From Symsagittifera roscoffensis (Eukaryota; Xenacoelomorpha; Acoela; Convolutidae), in the NCBI RefSeq assembly GCF_963678635.1, contig NC_087062.1:1302001-1366000 (forward strand): 64,000 nt of DNA, read 5' to 3'. The notes beneath the pieces are model-generated. The model did not search any database. It was not told where the DNA came from and worked only from the letters and a program-made list of their open reading frames with translations. This document shows, piece after piece, positions 36,013-46,439 of the stretch. The first letter of the stretch is position 1; every line of letters starts with the position of its first letter. The translations under genes were made by a program, and so were the position numbers.

Positions 36013-37533
36013 TCTTCACACCACAATCATCTACAAAACAGAAAATAAAATTAAAAAAATACAAACTTGTTAAATTCTCTTAAAATTCGTTAATTTCTTG
36101 CACTAAATAATGTAATAAACTTCATACCAAATATAGTAATTTTATCTATAAACTAATTCCCCATGAAGCAGTAAACTTAATTACGATGATAAAATTTATA
36201 ATTTTAAAATTCCCCAAACGCAGTAAAATTCAAATTCTATGCAATAAATTGATAAAATGAGAAAGCAGTACTAACTTTTTCAAATATTTTCATTCACTCG
36301 CACAAGAATTCTATCCAAACTCGCACAGCTCGCCCACGAAGAATTGTTTAAATAATGATTTTAAGTTTCAAGCTTTCACACTCAACAACTCTAACACGCC
36401 ATAACAAATTTCAAACTTTCCTTTAACCCGGTTGGAAAGGAATTATATACTAAACCAAACTAACCAACGCAGCTTACTAAACACCACAAATCATAAAATA
36501 ACAGCATGACTAAGAAAAGAAAACCAACGGTACCCAAACCGGATTAACCCAGTTTAAAACTGGATAATTTATTCTTTTGAAGACTATTATAAAGTCTAAG
36601 AAAGAAATAATAAAACACAAAAAAGTCGCAAGACAAACCCATACCAAAAACAATTTGATTTTTGAAAAAAGGACACAACCAAAGTAACATAAGAAAGAAC
36701 AACATAAAACCAACATAAAGCGTTATCACATAACAGGACCTCTCAAAGAAACAGCATGAGATCATACTCCCACTCCTGGCCTAACCCACCAGAGAGGACG
36801 TCCTGAGCATGCTCTATAGACGGCCTAACCCACCACGCTACATCCACGCTTTGTGACCACACTCCTATTTTTAATAAGAGGTACTCAAGGGTGAGTAACT
36901 CTTCAAAATAACCAAACTAAAACAAAACGCTTTTGTGAAAACGACTAACTAAATTCATGATTAAAAAATTGAATAAACATAATTTTATAAAATGTAAATC
37001 ATACCTTGCAGTATATAGATCAATACACAACAACAAAGACGAACATCCAAAGACTAGATGGTCCCATCACACTCGAACAAAAGAATGGCTAAGCACAACC
37101 GACATGCCGTCCACAATCACAACTCAAAGGATTTGGAGTACGACTTGACTTCGCAGAAAAGGACTTCATTGAACTAGACCAATGACCACCTCGATGTTCA
37201 AGTATACGTACAGATCCGAGTTACAAGGCATCCCTTCCACACACGATCTTCACGCCATTCCCAGACGACGTTGCACACAAAACAAGTTCTCTACATAATA
37301 CAGAAAAACCTGTCATAGCAAACCATTTTGAAATCGGATTGATTTCATTTGGGATCACAGTCGTTGTCGAAAGAAGACGTAACAATTTCATGACTCTAAT
37401 TCCAGCGTCCTGGAACGTTCTTCTCCAAAAGAAACCGAACAAGAAAATAATGGTCGCCAAATACCAACGTTCATCATCCATCCTTCAAATTACAGAAAGA
37501 TAATTCTAAAAAACTCTGTAAACCCCGGATGGG
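36013..37533 (+). other. Long 3' region, copy 2
   Basis: This region is colinear with 13690-15197, with the same doubled GGCCTAACCCACC motif (about 36777-36830) and the same antisense 86-codon frame (37221-37481). It ends in GGATGGG directly before the LTR. Confidence 0.55.
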
Positions 37534-37943
37534 TGGAACCTGATCTAAACTACATTTTATAATTGGATAAATTGGATGTTTTAACACTGTAAAATATTTA
37601 ATATTAACCAATCATAATCCATCCAACTAACAACCCACTTATTTGTAAGTGCTGGAATTACTTGTAATTTCAGCACCAGAGAGATTTGAATTTAACTTAG
37701 AAATTAGTTGCCTCTCCAAGAGAACTTCAGCAGTTGCAATAAGCCAGTATACTCTAGATCTATTGAGCCTAGCAGAGACTAGTTAAACACCCTGAGACTA
37801 GTAGATATAAGAGTAATATTAGGATCGGTATTAGACTAAGAAGTTGCACGAATCTATCCGGCCGAAAATAAGATAGCGCGACAAGCAGACGGTGTACCCT
37901 ATCCGAAATTACTCTATGAATTAACAACTTCGGTCATAACTCA
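37534..37943 (+). repeat. 3' LTR of copy 2
   Basis: This is 410 bp, TGGAACCTG to ATAACTCA, the same length as the 5' LTR and followed by the candidate target duplicate ATGC. It is almost identical to the LTR at 40211, with one visible difference at GACAAGC/GACGAGC. Confidence 0.92.
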
Positions 37944-38110
37944 ATGCTCACCATATGCGTCGCTTGACCTCTGTCAATGCTAGTTGTGTTCCCCGTATGT
38001 TTCGATATGCTCCACCTGTTTTGGCCGCGATCAAACTTCAGGTTACTGGACTGACCAAAAATGGAGGAAGAAAACTGGGATAATTCAAGTGGTAATTTGA
38101 GACTATCAAT

Positions 38111-38601
38111 TTATACAAAATCATTTTGATTTGCATACCCCATCAAGACAACCTCACCATCGTTTTCAGTTTCTCAACTCAAAGTACACGTCACCATTTT
38201 TTCTTAATTTTACATATTGCATCAAAAATACTAACCTCCACGGCATCCTCCGCAACTAAGACCCAGTTACCCAAATGTATATATTTTGTCCCATCACAAA
38301 GACCTTCAATGCAGAAGAATCCAGACCCTTCCTTATCCCGCATGAATTTATCCATCCTATTGAAATACCAATATTAGAATTCATTCACAATACAAAATAT
38401 AATCATAAAATTTATAACCTCATTCAAAACACACCTTACGAGTTTGCAGTAGGCACCGAAGAACTAAAAACTAACAAAGCACTTCAATTGCTTTGGCCAC
38501 TGCTACAAACTAAAAACATCATACGTATACTAGCCAAATTACTAACAACATCAGATATGATACACGACATCTTCCCCCACGGTTTTTTCCCAGAAGATTA
38601 A
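38111..38601 (+). pseudogene. Duplicated ORFX 3' fragment
   Basis: This is the C-terminal part of ORFX, with MYIFCPITKT and TSDMIHDIFPHG, ending FFPED at 38601. It carries the in-frame stop (AACTAAGACC) shared with the inner unit near 35582. It has no promoter or start of its own. Confidence 0.8.
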
Positions 38602-40210
38602 CAGGTAAGTATAATAAAAAAATACTCTTCACTAATAAATTAAAATTAGTACCAACCATTTTCTATCAATGTTTCATTTATATTTCTAGTCTTCACACCA
38701 CAATCATCTACAAAACAGAAAATAAAATTAAAAAAATACAAACTTGTTAAATTCTCTTAAAATTCGTTAATTTCTTGCACTAAATAATGTAATAAACTTC
38801 ATACCAAATATAGTAATTTTATCTATAAATTAATTCCCCATGAAGCAGTAAACTTAATTACGATGATAAAATTTATAATTTTAAAATTCCCCAAACGCAG
38901 TAAAATTCAAATTCTATGCAATAAATTGATAAAATGAGAAAGCAGTACTAACTTTTTCAAATATTTTCATTCACTCGCACAAGAATTCTATCCAAACTCG
39001 CACAGCTCGCCCACGAAGAATTGTTTAAATAATGATTTTAAGTTTCAAGCTTTCACACTCAACAACTCTAACACACGATAACAAATTTCAAACTTTCCTT
39101 TAACCCGGTTGGAAAGGAATTATATACTAAACCAAACTAACCAACGCAGCTTACTAAACACCACAAATCATAAAATAACAGCATGACTAAGAAAAGAAAA
39201 CCAACGGTACCCAAACCGGATTAACCCAGTTTAAAACTGGATAATTTATTCTTTTGAAGACTATTATAAAGTCTAAGAAAGAAATAATAAAACACAAAAA
39301 AGTCGCAAGACAAACCCATACCAAAAACAATTTGATTTTTGAAAAAAGGACACAACCAAAGTAACATAAGAAAGAACAACATAAAACCAACATAAAGCGT
39401 TATCACATAACAGGACCTCTCAAAGAAACAGCATGAGATCATACTCCCACTCCTGGCCTAACCCACCAGAGAGGACGTCCTGAGCATGCTCTATAGACGG
39501 CCTAACCCACCACGCTACATCCACGCTTTGTGACCACACTCCTATTTTTAATAAGAGGTACTCAAGGGTGAGTAACTCTTCAAAATAACCAAACTAAAAC
39601 AAAACGCTTTTGTGAAAACGACTAACTAAATTCATGATTAAAAAATTGAATAAACATAATTTTATAAAATGTAAATCATACCTTGCAGTATATAGATCAA
39701 TACACAACAACAAAGACGAACATCCAAAGACTAGATGGTCCCATCACACTCGAACAAAAGAATGGCTAAGCACAACCGACATGCCGTCCACAATCACAAC
39801 TCAAAGGATTTGGAGTACGACTTGACTTCGCAGAAAAGGACTTCATTGAACTAGACCAATGACCACCTCGATGTTCAAGTATACGTACAGATCCGAGTTA
39901 CAAGGCATCCCTTCCACACACGATCTTCACGCCATTCCCAGACGAGGTTGCACACAAAACAAGTTCTCTACATAATACAGAAAAACCTGTCATAGCAAAC
40001 CATTTTGAAATCGGATTGATTTCATTTGGGATCACAGTCGTTGTCGAAAGAAGACGTAACAATTTCATGACTCTAATTCCAGCGTCCTGGAACGTTCTTC
40101 TCCAAAAGAAACCGAACAAGAAAATAATGGTCGCCAAATACCAACGTTCATCATCCATCCTTCAAATTACAGAAAGATAATTCTAAAAAACTCTGTAAAC
40201 CCCGGATGGG

Positions 40211-40620
40211 TGGAACCTGATCTAAACTACATTTTATAATTGGATAAATTGGATGTTTTAACACTGTAAAATATTTAATATTAACCAATCATAATCCATC
40301 CAACTAACAACCCACTTATTTGTAAGTGCTGGAATTACTTGTAATTTCAGCACCAGAGAGATTTGAATTTAACTTAGAAATTAGTTGCCTCTCCAAGAGA
40401 ACTTCAGCAGTTGCAATAAGCCAGTATACTCTAGATCTATTGAGCCTAGCAGAGACTAGTTAAACACCCTGAGACTAGTAGATATAAGAGTAATATTAGG
40501 ATCGGTATTAGACTAAGAAGTTGCACGAATCTATCCGGCCGAAAATAAGATAGCGCGACGAGCAGACGGTGTACCCTATCCGAAATTACTCTATGAATTA
40601 ACAACTTCGGTCATAACTCA
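40211..40620 (+). repeat. LTR in the outer duplication unit
   Basis: This 410-bp LTR matches 37534-37943 at offset 2677 and is followed by the same ATGCTCACC flank. It arose by local duplication, not by a separate insertion. Confidence 0.92.
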
Positions 40621-41100
40621 ATGCTCACCATATGCGTCGCTTGACCTCTGTCAATGCTAGTTGTGTTCCCCGTATGTTTCGATATGCTCCACCTGTTTTG
40701 GCCGCGATCAAACTTCAGGTTACTGGACTGACCAAAAATGGAGGAAGAAAACTGGGATAATTCAAGTGGTAATTTGAGACTTTTGAAATTTGAAAAAGTA
40801 ATTTTAACTTAAAATTACTTTTTCAAGTTTCAAAAATTTCAAATGACCACTTAAATTATCCCAGTTTTCTTCCTCTATTTTTGGTCAGTCCAGTAACCTG
40901 AAGTTTGATCGCGGCCAAAACAAGTGGAGCATATCGAAACATACGGGGAACACAACTAGCATTGACAGAGGTCAAGCGACGCATATGGTGAGCATTGAGT
41001 TATGACCGAAGTTGTTAATTCATAGAGTAATTTCGGATAGGGTACACCGTCTGCTCGTCACGCTATCTTATTTTCGGGCGGATAGATTCGTGCAACTTCT
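40516..41100. repeat. 585-bp palindrome (inverted repeat)
   Basis: The arms 40516-40807 and 40809-41100 are reverse complements around a single C at 40808. The centre reads AAGTAATTTTAA/C/TTAAAATTACTT. Each arm holds the last about 105 bp of the LTR plus host flank. The arms differ at roughly ten positions (for example GGCCG versus GGGCGG), and no net indel is needed. Confidence 0.9.
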
Positions 41101-41200
41101 GGAAAATTTGAGATATGCCAATTTTTTCACGAGCTGTATATAATTTTTTAATGTGGCTCAAAAAAAACTTTGATTGCTAACTTGGGCTAAAAAATTCAAA

Positions 41201-41398
41201 TCAAGCTGGAAAATTCAATTCACGTATAATCATCACGGCAGACAAGCCCTGAAAATTTCTGTTCTCTCCGATGAGATTGAACATTGCTCGACCTATTTTT
41301 CGTCTGAGCTCGTCCCGTGTTTCAACTGTGATTGGCAATTGTTTGTACTCTGTCCACCTTTGAATTGAGTGAAGGTCTACTTCGACTGTGATGGAGTA
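41201..41398 (-). pseudogene. Short coding-like fragment, unrecognised
   Basis: On the minus strand a 65-codon stretch without ATG reads like a real protein segment, with motifs IQRWTEYKQLPITVETRDEL and IGRAMFNLIGEN. It is not A+T-driven low complexity. It may be an exon or a transposase/zinc-finger-protein remnant. I recognise no family. Confidence 0.3.
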
Positions 41399-42144
41399 TT
41401 ACGTGTTTGCATATGTAGCTTTCCGGAGGGAGCGAGGGGCTTGAGCTCAATGCGTGATTGGGCAGAAGAAAACTGCAAAAAGGGTTTTATGTCCATAATT
41501 TTGTCCGACAACAATTAAATGAATGTATGAATGTTTAGTGAACTAACAAGTTGCAAGAGAAATCATATTTAAAAATAACTGCTCGTTTTTAAAGTGTATT
41601 CTGGAACTTAGAAAAAAAAAACAGTTTCCTGCTTATATCCCCCAACGTTACTTCGCCTAAACAAGACTTTGAATGAATAAATGATGTCAGTCAATAATAT
41701 TTTGTCATGTCTCAGTTAATTAATTCAAAGTCACTCTCAGTTAATCATTATTTTGTCATTCTCAGTTAATTAATTCAATTAACTCAATTTAAGGTTATAG
41801 CACGCTCAACTGAAAAAAAGGTTTATTTCGTTTTAATTACTTGCTTCAGTGACCAATTAAAACCAAAATTATTGTTTGAAATTTTAGCATGAGTTTTTGA
41901 TTTTCCAGGGCAATCTTGGGTAATTTTCAGCAAATTTTTTTTTGTTTAGGTTTATTTTGTTAATTTTTTTTGTTTTTTTTATTAAGTTTTGTTATTTTTG
42001 GTTAAATTAAAAAAAAGAGCAAAAGGCTGTTGGATGATCCCGTTGGATTTAGTCACTAGTGCACGTTTTAGTCTTTTATGGTCCAGTAGCAAAATTAGTT
42101 TTTTTTCACAAAAACGGAAATTACATCACTGATTGCTAATTTCC
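41399..42144. other. Unassigned A+T-rich spacer
   Basis: I see no gene here. A short direct repeat (CTCAGTTAATTAATTCAA) occurs near 41710 and 41760, and T-runs lie at 41935-41985. Confidence 0.5.
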
Positions 42145-43353
42145 AAAATTTCAAATTTTCTTCTGATCAAAAAAAGTTTCAGAAAAATTTAACATTAAAG
42201 AAAATTATTTTTTCTTGCTTTTCATATTCAGAATAAAAGTTTATATCATTTTCTTTAGCGATAAAAGCGGAAAAGAAAAACAGAAATTTCAAATAAAACA
42301 GTAAAAGCGAGACGTAAAACATGTGCATTGGTTGATGAGTTGATGGCACACTACAAATCTAGGTGACATTTTTCAGAAATCACTGAAAAATTCAAACATA
42401 TCGCCAGAACATATCGCCAAACATATCGCCAGAACTTTTCTCCAAGATTCTGCAAAATAATTTTTTTATTCAAACATATCCTTTTTTGTTTTCACATCAA
42501 TCCATTTCAAATAAAGCAGAAGTTTTGACCTCCAATTTGCATGTCTGTCACAGAAAACATGTGGTAAACATATGGAAGACCTTTTCAAGGCTATAATTTT
42601 TACCGCTCTTTAGCTTCATACAAGAAAATTTCAAATTTTCTTCTGATCAAAAAAAGTTTCAGAATAATTTAACATTAAAGAAAATTATTTTTTCTTGCTT
42701 TTCATATTCAGAATAAAAGTTTATATCATTTTCTTTAGCGATAAAAGCGGAAAAGAAAAACAGAAATTTCAAATAGAACAGTAAAAGCGAGACGTAAGAC
42801 ATGTGCATTGGTTGATGAGTTGATGGCACACTACAAATCTAGGTGACATTTTTCAGAAATCACTTTTAGGTGATCAAAATGGCTTTTAGTTTACTGTTTC
42901 TCCAGTTTCTTTCAAAAATAAAAGGATGCAAATATGACTCAATATTTAACATTTGTATCAAAATCAGCGGTGTTGTCAAAATTTCGTTTTACCACGCACC
43001 TCGCTAGCTATAGATTTTAGTAAAATGATTTTAATTTTTGCTTACGTTTTAATTTGCTTCTTAGCACGTCAAAAACCGTGGTTGATACCCTCGTAGAAAT
43101 TGCTAATTTGATGAACGTGCTATGCTTTTCACTTTCGAGTAGGTGGCTGGTATTTACGCCAGAACTTTTCTCCAAGATTCTGCAAAATAATTTTTTTATT
43201 CAAACATATACTTTTTTGTTTTCACATCAATCCATTTCAAATAAAGCAGAAGTTTTGACCTCCAATTTGCATGTCTGTCACAGAAAACATGTGGTAAACA
43301 TATGGAAGACCTTTTCAAGGCTATAATTTTTACCGCTCTTTAGCTTCATACAA
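42145..43353. repeat. Two interleaved pairs of direct repeats
   Basis: Block 42145-42384 repeats at 42625-42864 (offset 480, nearly identical). Block 42427-42623 repeats at 43157-43353 (offset 730). The second block also has a diverged relative near 55515-55740. No coding frame is supported. Confidence 0.85.
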
Positions 43354-43834
43354 CGCTAAATACTATAAATTGGTATCCGATTCAATAGATCTTGCTTAAG
43401 ATTTTAAGACTGCCCAGAAGAAGCCATAAATGATTTTTAGCATTTGCTGTTTGCCATTGTTAGGCGTCACAAATCCGATAATACTCGATTTATGTCTTAC
43501 TAGTTTCTTTGCTTAAAAAATTGGGTTCATAAGGCATATAGGTGTTTCCAATTTATATTATTGTTTAAGCAATTACCGACTTTGTTATGATAAGAACTTC
43601 CAAGTCATCAGCTGTAGCTCACAGGATGAATAGAACCCTTGAATTGTCGTTGCTAAGTGAACCGTATGAAAAAAAAAAGACATTTTCTGACATCGAGACC
43701 GAGTGTTAATGACTGTTTTATTACAATCAGTTGTGAAAAGGAAAATTGTGATTGACAACGAGACCGAGACTCAATCAATTCTTTAATACAATCAACTGCG
43801 TTCAGTAGGTGTTTAAGTAGGACTACAATCAGTA

Positions 43835-44671
43835 CCGGCACCGAGCGGCCATGGATCATAATCGATTACATCGTCATAATATGGTCAGTATCTGTAAAGT
43901 TACAAACAAATTGATTTTAATCCATTAAAAATGGATTATAATCCTAACATTTCTTATGTCAAAATAATCAATTATAATCGGTTATAATCCATTAAAAATG
44001 GATTAAAATTATATTATTTACAATGCCAATTTCACCCATTATAAATGATTATAATCAATTATAATGGATTTTTTCGAGAGGTTAATCATGAAATTTACCA
44101 TTTTTTCAAAGTTATCTCATTTCCTGTTAAGAGCAGTTCTTGCGTTTTACGTCTCAAAAAATAGTACATTTCACATTAAAATTTTTGTTGGCTACCTTTT
44201 TATCCTTTTTAATTCATCTCAGTTTACCCCCTTACCTTACCCCCTCCTCCCCTTTCCTTACCCCCTCCCCCCATTTACCCTCCTCAGTTTACCACCTGCC
44301 AGTTAACCCCAACCGCCAATCGCCCTCCTTATGGTTGAACATGGGGGGAGTAATTATTCGTAGACGTTGGAGGAAGGAGGTTTAATGACCGCCGACTGAA
44401 ATAATCGCTTTTAGTTCTAAAATAAAATGGAATAAAATCGACTATAATGGATTCTCATTTAAAAAAAATGGATAATAATGGATTATCGTGGCGAAAATAA
44501 TCAACTTTTTTGCCAAAAAGAATGAAATATAATCGACTCTAATAGTCGATTATAATAGCAATATAATCGATTTCGTGGTTTAAATTTTATATCTGTAATG
44601 GATTATTATAGATTATTTTTGTCTCGGGAATCCATTATAATCGATTAGAATCCATTGGCGCTCTGAGCGGG
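43835..44671. mobile_element. TA-flanked non-autonomous element, ATAATCGATT-rich
   Basis: This segment is absent from block B. It is flanked by TA (43833-43834 and 44672-44673), and the block B empty site reads CAGTAGCACATCGTGG. The ends are imperfect inverted repeats (CCGGCACCGAGCGGCC at left, CCCGCTCAGAGCGCC from the right) that continue into ATGGATNATAATCGATT. The interior is made of degenerate ATAATCGATTATAATCC words. There is no transposase. Confidence 0.6.
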
Positions 44672-45355
44672 TAGGACTTCGTGGCTAAAGTAAATAAACT
44701 TCCAACCAGTAGCCAATACTCTCACGTGATTTAGAAGTTGACACGATCAGTTGCTTCATTTGTCACTTAAGATCACTGCGATTACCTAATAAATTCTTGT
44801 AAATCGGCTGGAACTCCTCGGAATTTTCTTAAGAAAACATTGGAAACAGATACCAAATAAAACCAGAAATTACCAATCATCTGCATTTGCTAACTAAAAA
44901 ATAATAATTTTTCAGAGCGTAGAAGTCAATTCACAACATTTTGACCCATCGCATTTCAATCTTAAAATTTTTTGAATGACCACTCATACTCCCAATACTG
45001 ATGAACGGGGTATCCTTTTAAAATATGGTTGATCCAAAACAGAACGAGACAACTAAAAGATTACATTCATTTTTTCAAGTCGTAATTATGAGTTTCTGAG
45101 TGGTAAAAAATGACAATTCTATATATTGTGTTAGTTATTCGCAAACTCGAAAAACTTTAACAATGATAAAAACTTTTTTCGTTGTTGATTTTACTGTCAA
45201 ACTTTGTGAATCGGATGGGCTATTAATATTCATCAAAACTAATTTGATTAGATTGTATAAAGATTGTTTTGTGTTAGGTTTTACTTATTCATCATTAAGA
45301 TGTCTGGTTAGTAAGACATATGAGTAAATGATGTTAGATCCCATAAACACTCCAG

Positions 45356-46144
45356 CCGTACCCAGGGGATTTTTTGCGCAAGATCTGAATTTCTTTATTT
45401 CTTACATATGTTAATTATCATATCTGAAACTCTATACTTCAGATCTTGATATGAATTTATGTTTTTCAGATCTGAAATTTGGATATGAAATAGGAACTTT
45501 CAGGTCTGAAAGAATATTGAAAAACAAAATTTCAGATATGATATTAGATATGAGAAATTCTTTATTATATTATAATTCATGCAGTCTGAGCAAAAAATTG
45601 GGTCTTTATTTTTTGATGTTTCTGTCATACACAATTATATGTATATTAACTAGCGGTAAAAACTTTTGAATAGTTTCAGAAAGAACTTTTTTAAACAAAA
45701 TTTCTTGTTCAACTGTGTTAAAAGTTTTCAAAGACTGTTAGAAGACCTGTTGAACTTTTAACTTTCATGCGCTACTTATGCGTTTTCAATCTTAACTAAT
45801 GCTTGGCAGTCTCCCATTTGAGACTTTGCTGAGTACCTGCTAGTAGCTAGCAGAAGCTATCAAATTTAGAAGTATCATAAAACGCAAAAATTGTGTCAGA
45901 AGCATTGATGTGAAATAACTAAGAAAAACTAAATTTCAGATCTGAAATTAGATTTGAAATTAAGTTCTTTGAGATCTGAAATTCGCAGGAAAACAAAACT
46001 TCAGGTCTGAAATTAGATCTGAAATACCCAATTGTTAAAGTATCCAAGCGTTATTTTAACATTTTCACTACCCATTTCAGATCTGAAATTTAGATCTGAA
46101 AAAGATTATTTCAGATCTGAATTAAAACTTGTACTAGGTACGGG
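45356..46144. mobile_element. Insertion rich in TTCAGATCTGAA palindromes
   Basis: This segment is absent from block B, whose empty site is CACCCCAGCAAGG. Flanking CAG is present on both sides (45353-45355 and 46145-46147). The ends are short imperfect inverted repeats, CCGTACCCAG and CCCGTACCTAG. TTCAGATCTGAAATT and variants occur many times at both ends. Confidence 0.5.
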
Positions 46145-46439
46145 CAGCAACGCGGCATGATTAAGAGCACGCGTTGTTGATTCATGATCCTACCTTGCTT
46201 AGAACACATTTGATACTACAACCCGGGTTAAATCTTATATATTAAATGAAAATCTTAATGCGCTATGGACGCATCATTTTAAGTTTTCTATCAAGCAGAA
46301 CGTTTAAAAATATTTCAGAGCAACCATCAGAGGATGATGAACTCGATCCAACTTCAAGGCTAGACAGTACCTGCCTAATTTTGGTCCAAAACTTTGTGTT
46401 TACAGAATCATTCAATCTGAAACCAATCTGGTAACAACA

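Larger units (their letters stand above)
19378..37943 (+). mobile_element. Complex Ty3/gypsy-like LTR element, copy 2 (both LTRs)
   Basis: This 18.6-kb element is bounded by two 410-bp LTRs. It is flanked by ATGC on both sides (19374-19377 and 37944-37947), a fitting 4-bp target-site duplication. It sits about 60 bp beyond the satellite and has the same orientation as copy 1. The two LTRs differ at about a dozen positions by eye (around 3 percent), so the insertion is not recent. An internal deletion of roughly 340 bp in ORFX, relative to copy 1, lies at about 35455-35466. All large genes carry stops or frameshifts. Confidence 0.92.
35466..38103 (+). repeat. Tandem duplication, inner unit
   Basis: From CAAGACAACCTCACC to AATTTGAGAC, this segment matches 38143-40780 at a constant offset of 2677 bp. 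It holds the ORFX 3' part, intron, 3' region, LTR and 160 bp of flank. Only about five differences are visible, so the duplication is recent. Confidence 0.9.
38111..40780 (+). repeat. Tandem duplication, outer unit
   Basis: This is the second unit. It begins about 30 bp further upstream in ORFX (TTATACAAAATCATTTTG) than the inner unit, so it keeps sequence that the inner unit has lost. It contains a partial ORFX (to 38601), an intron copy (38605-38689), the 3' region and an LTR at 40211-40620, followed by the same host flank. Confidence 0.9.
43000..46250. repeat. Paralogous block A
   Basis: This block aligns in order with block B at about 55240-58090. Shared landmarks include TAGTTTCTTTGCTTAAAAAA (43500/55879), the GTAGCCAATACTCTCAC segment (44710/56175) and AATGATGTTAGATCCCATAA (45328/57952). 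Differences include insertions at 43835-44671 and 45356-46144. No gene is recognised in it. Confidence 0.75.

Noticed and set aside
40211-40620. A separate solo LTR insertion
   Set aside because: It has the same flank and the same constant 2677-bp offset as the neighbouring sequence, so it is part of the tandem duplication.
40516-41100. Fold-back sequencing or library artefact
   Set aside because: The arms differ at about ten positions, whereas an artefact would give identical arms. An assembly check is still worthwhile.
44064-44385. ORFs in the ATAATCGATT-rich element with a Pro/Leu-rich tail
   Set aside because: They cross a C/T-rich low-complexity run inside a non-autonomous repeat and show no conserved counterpart.
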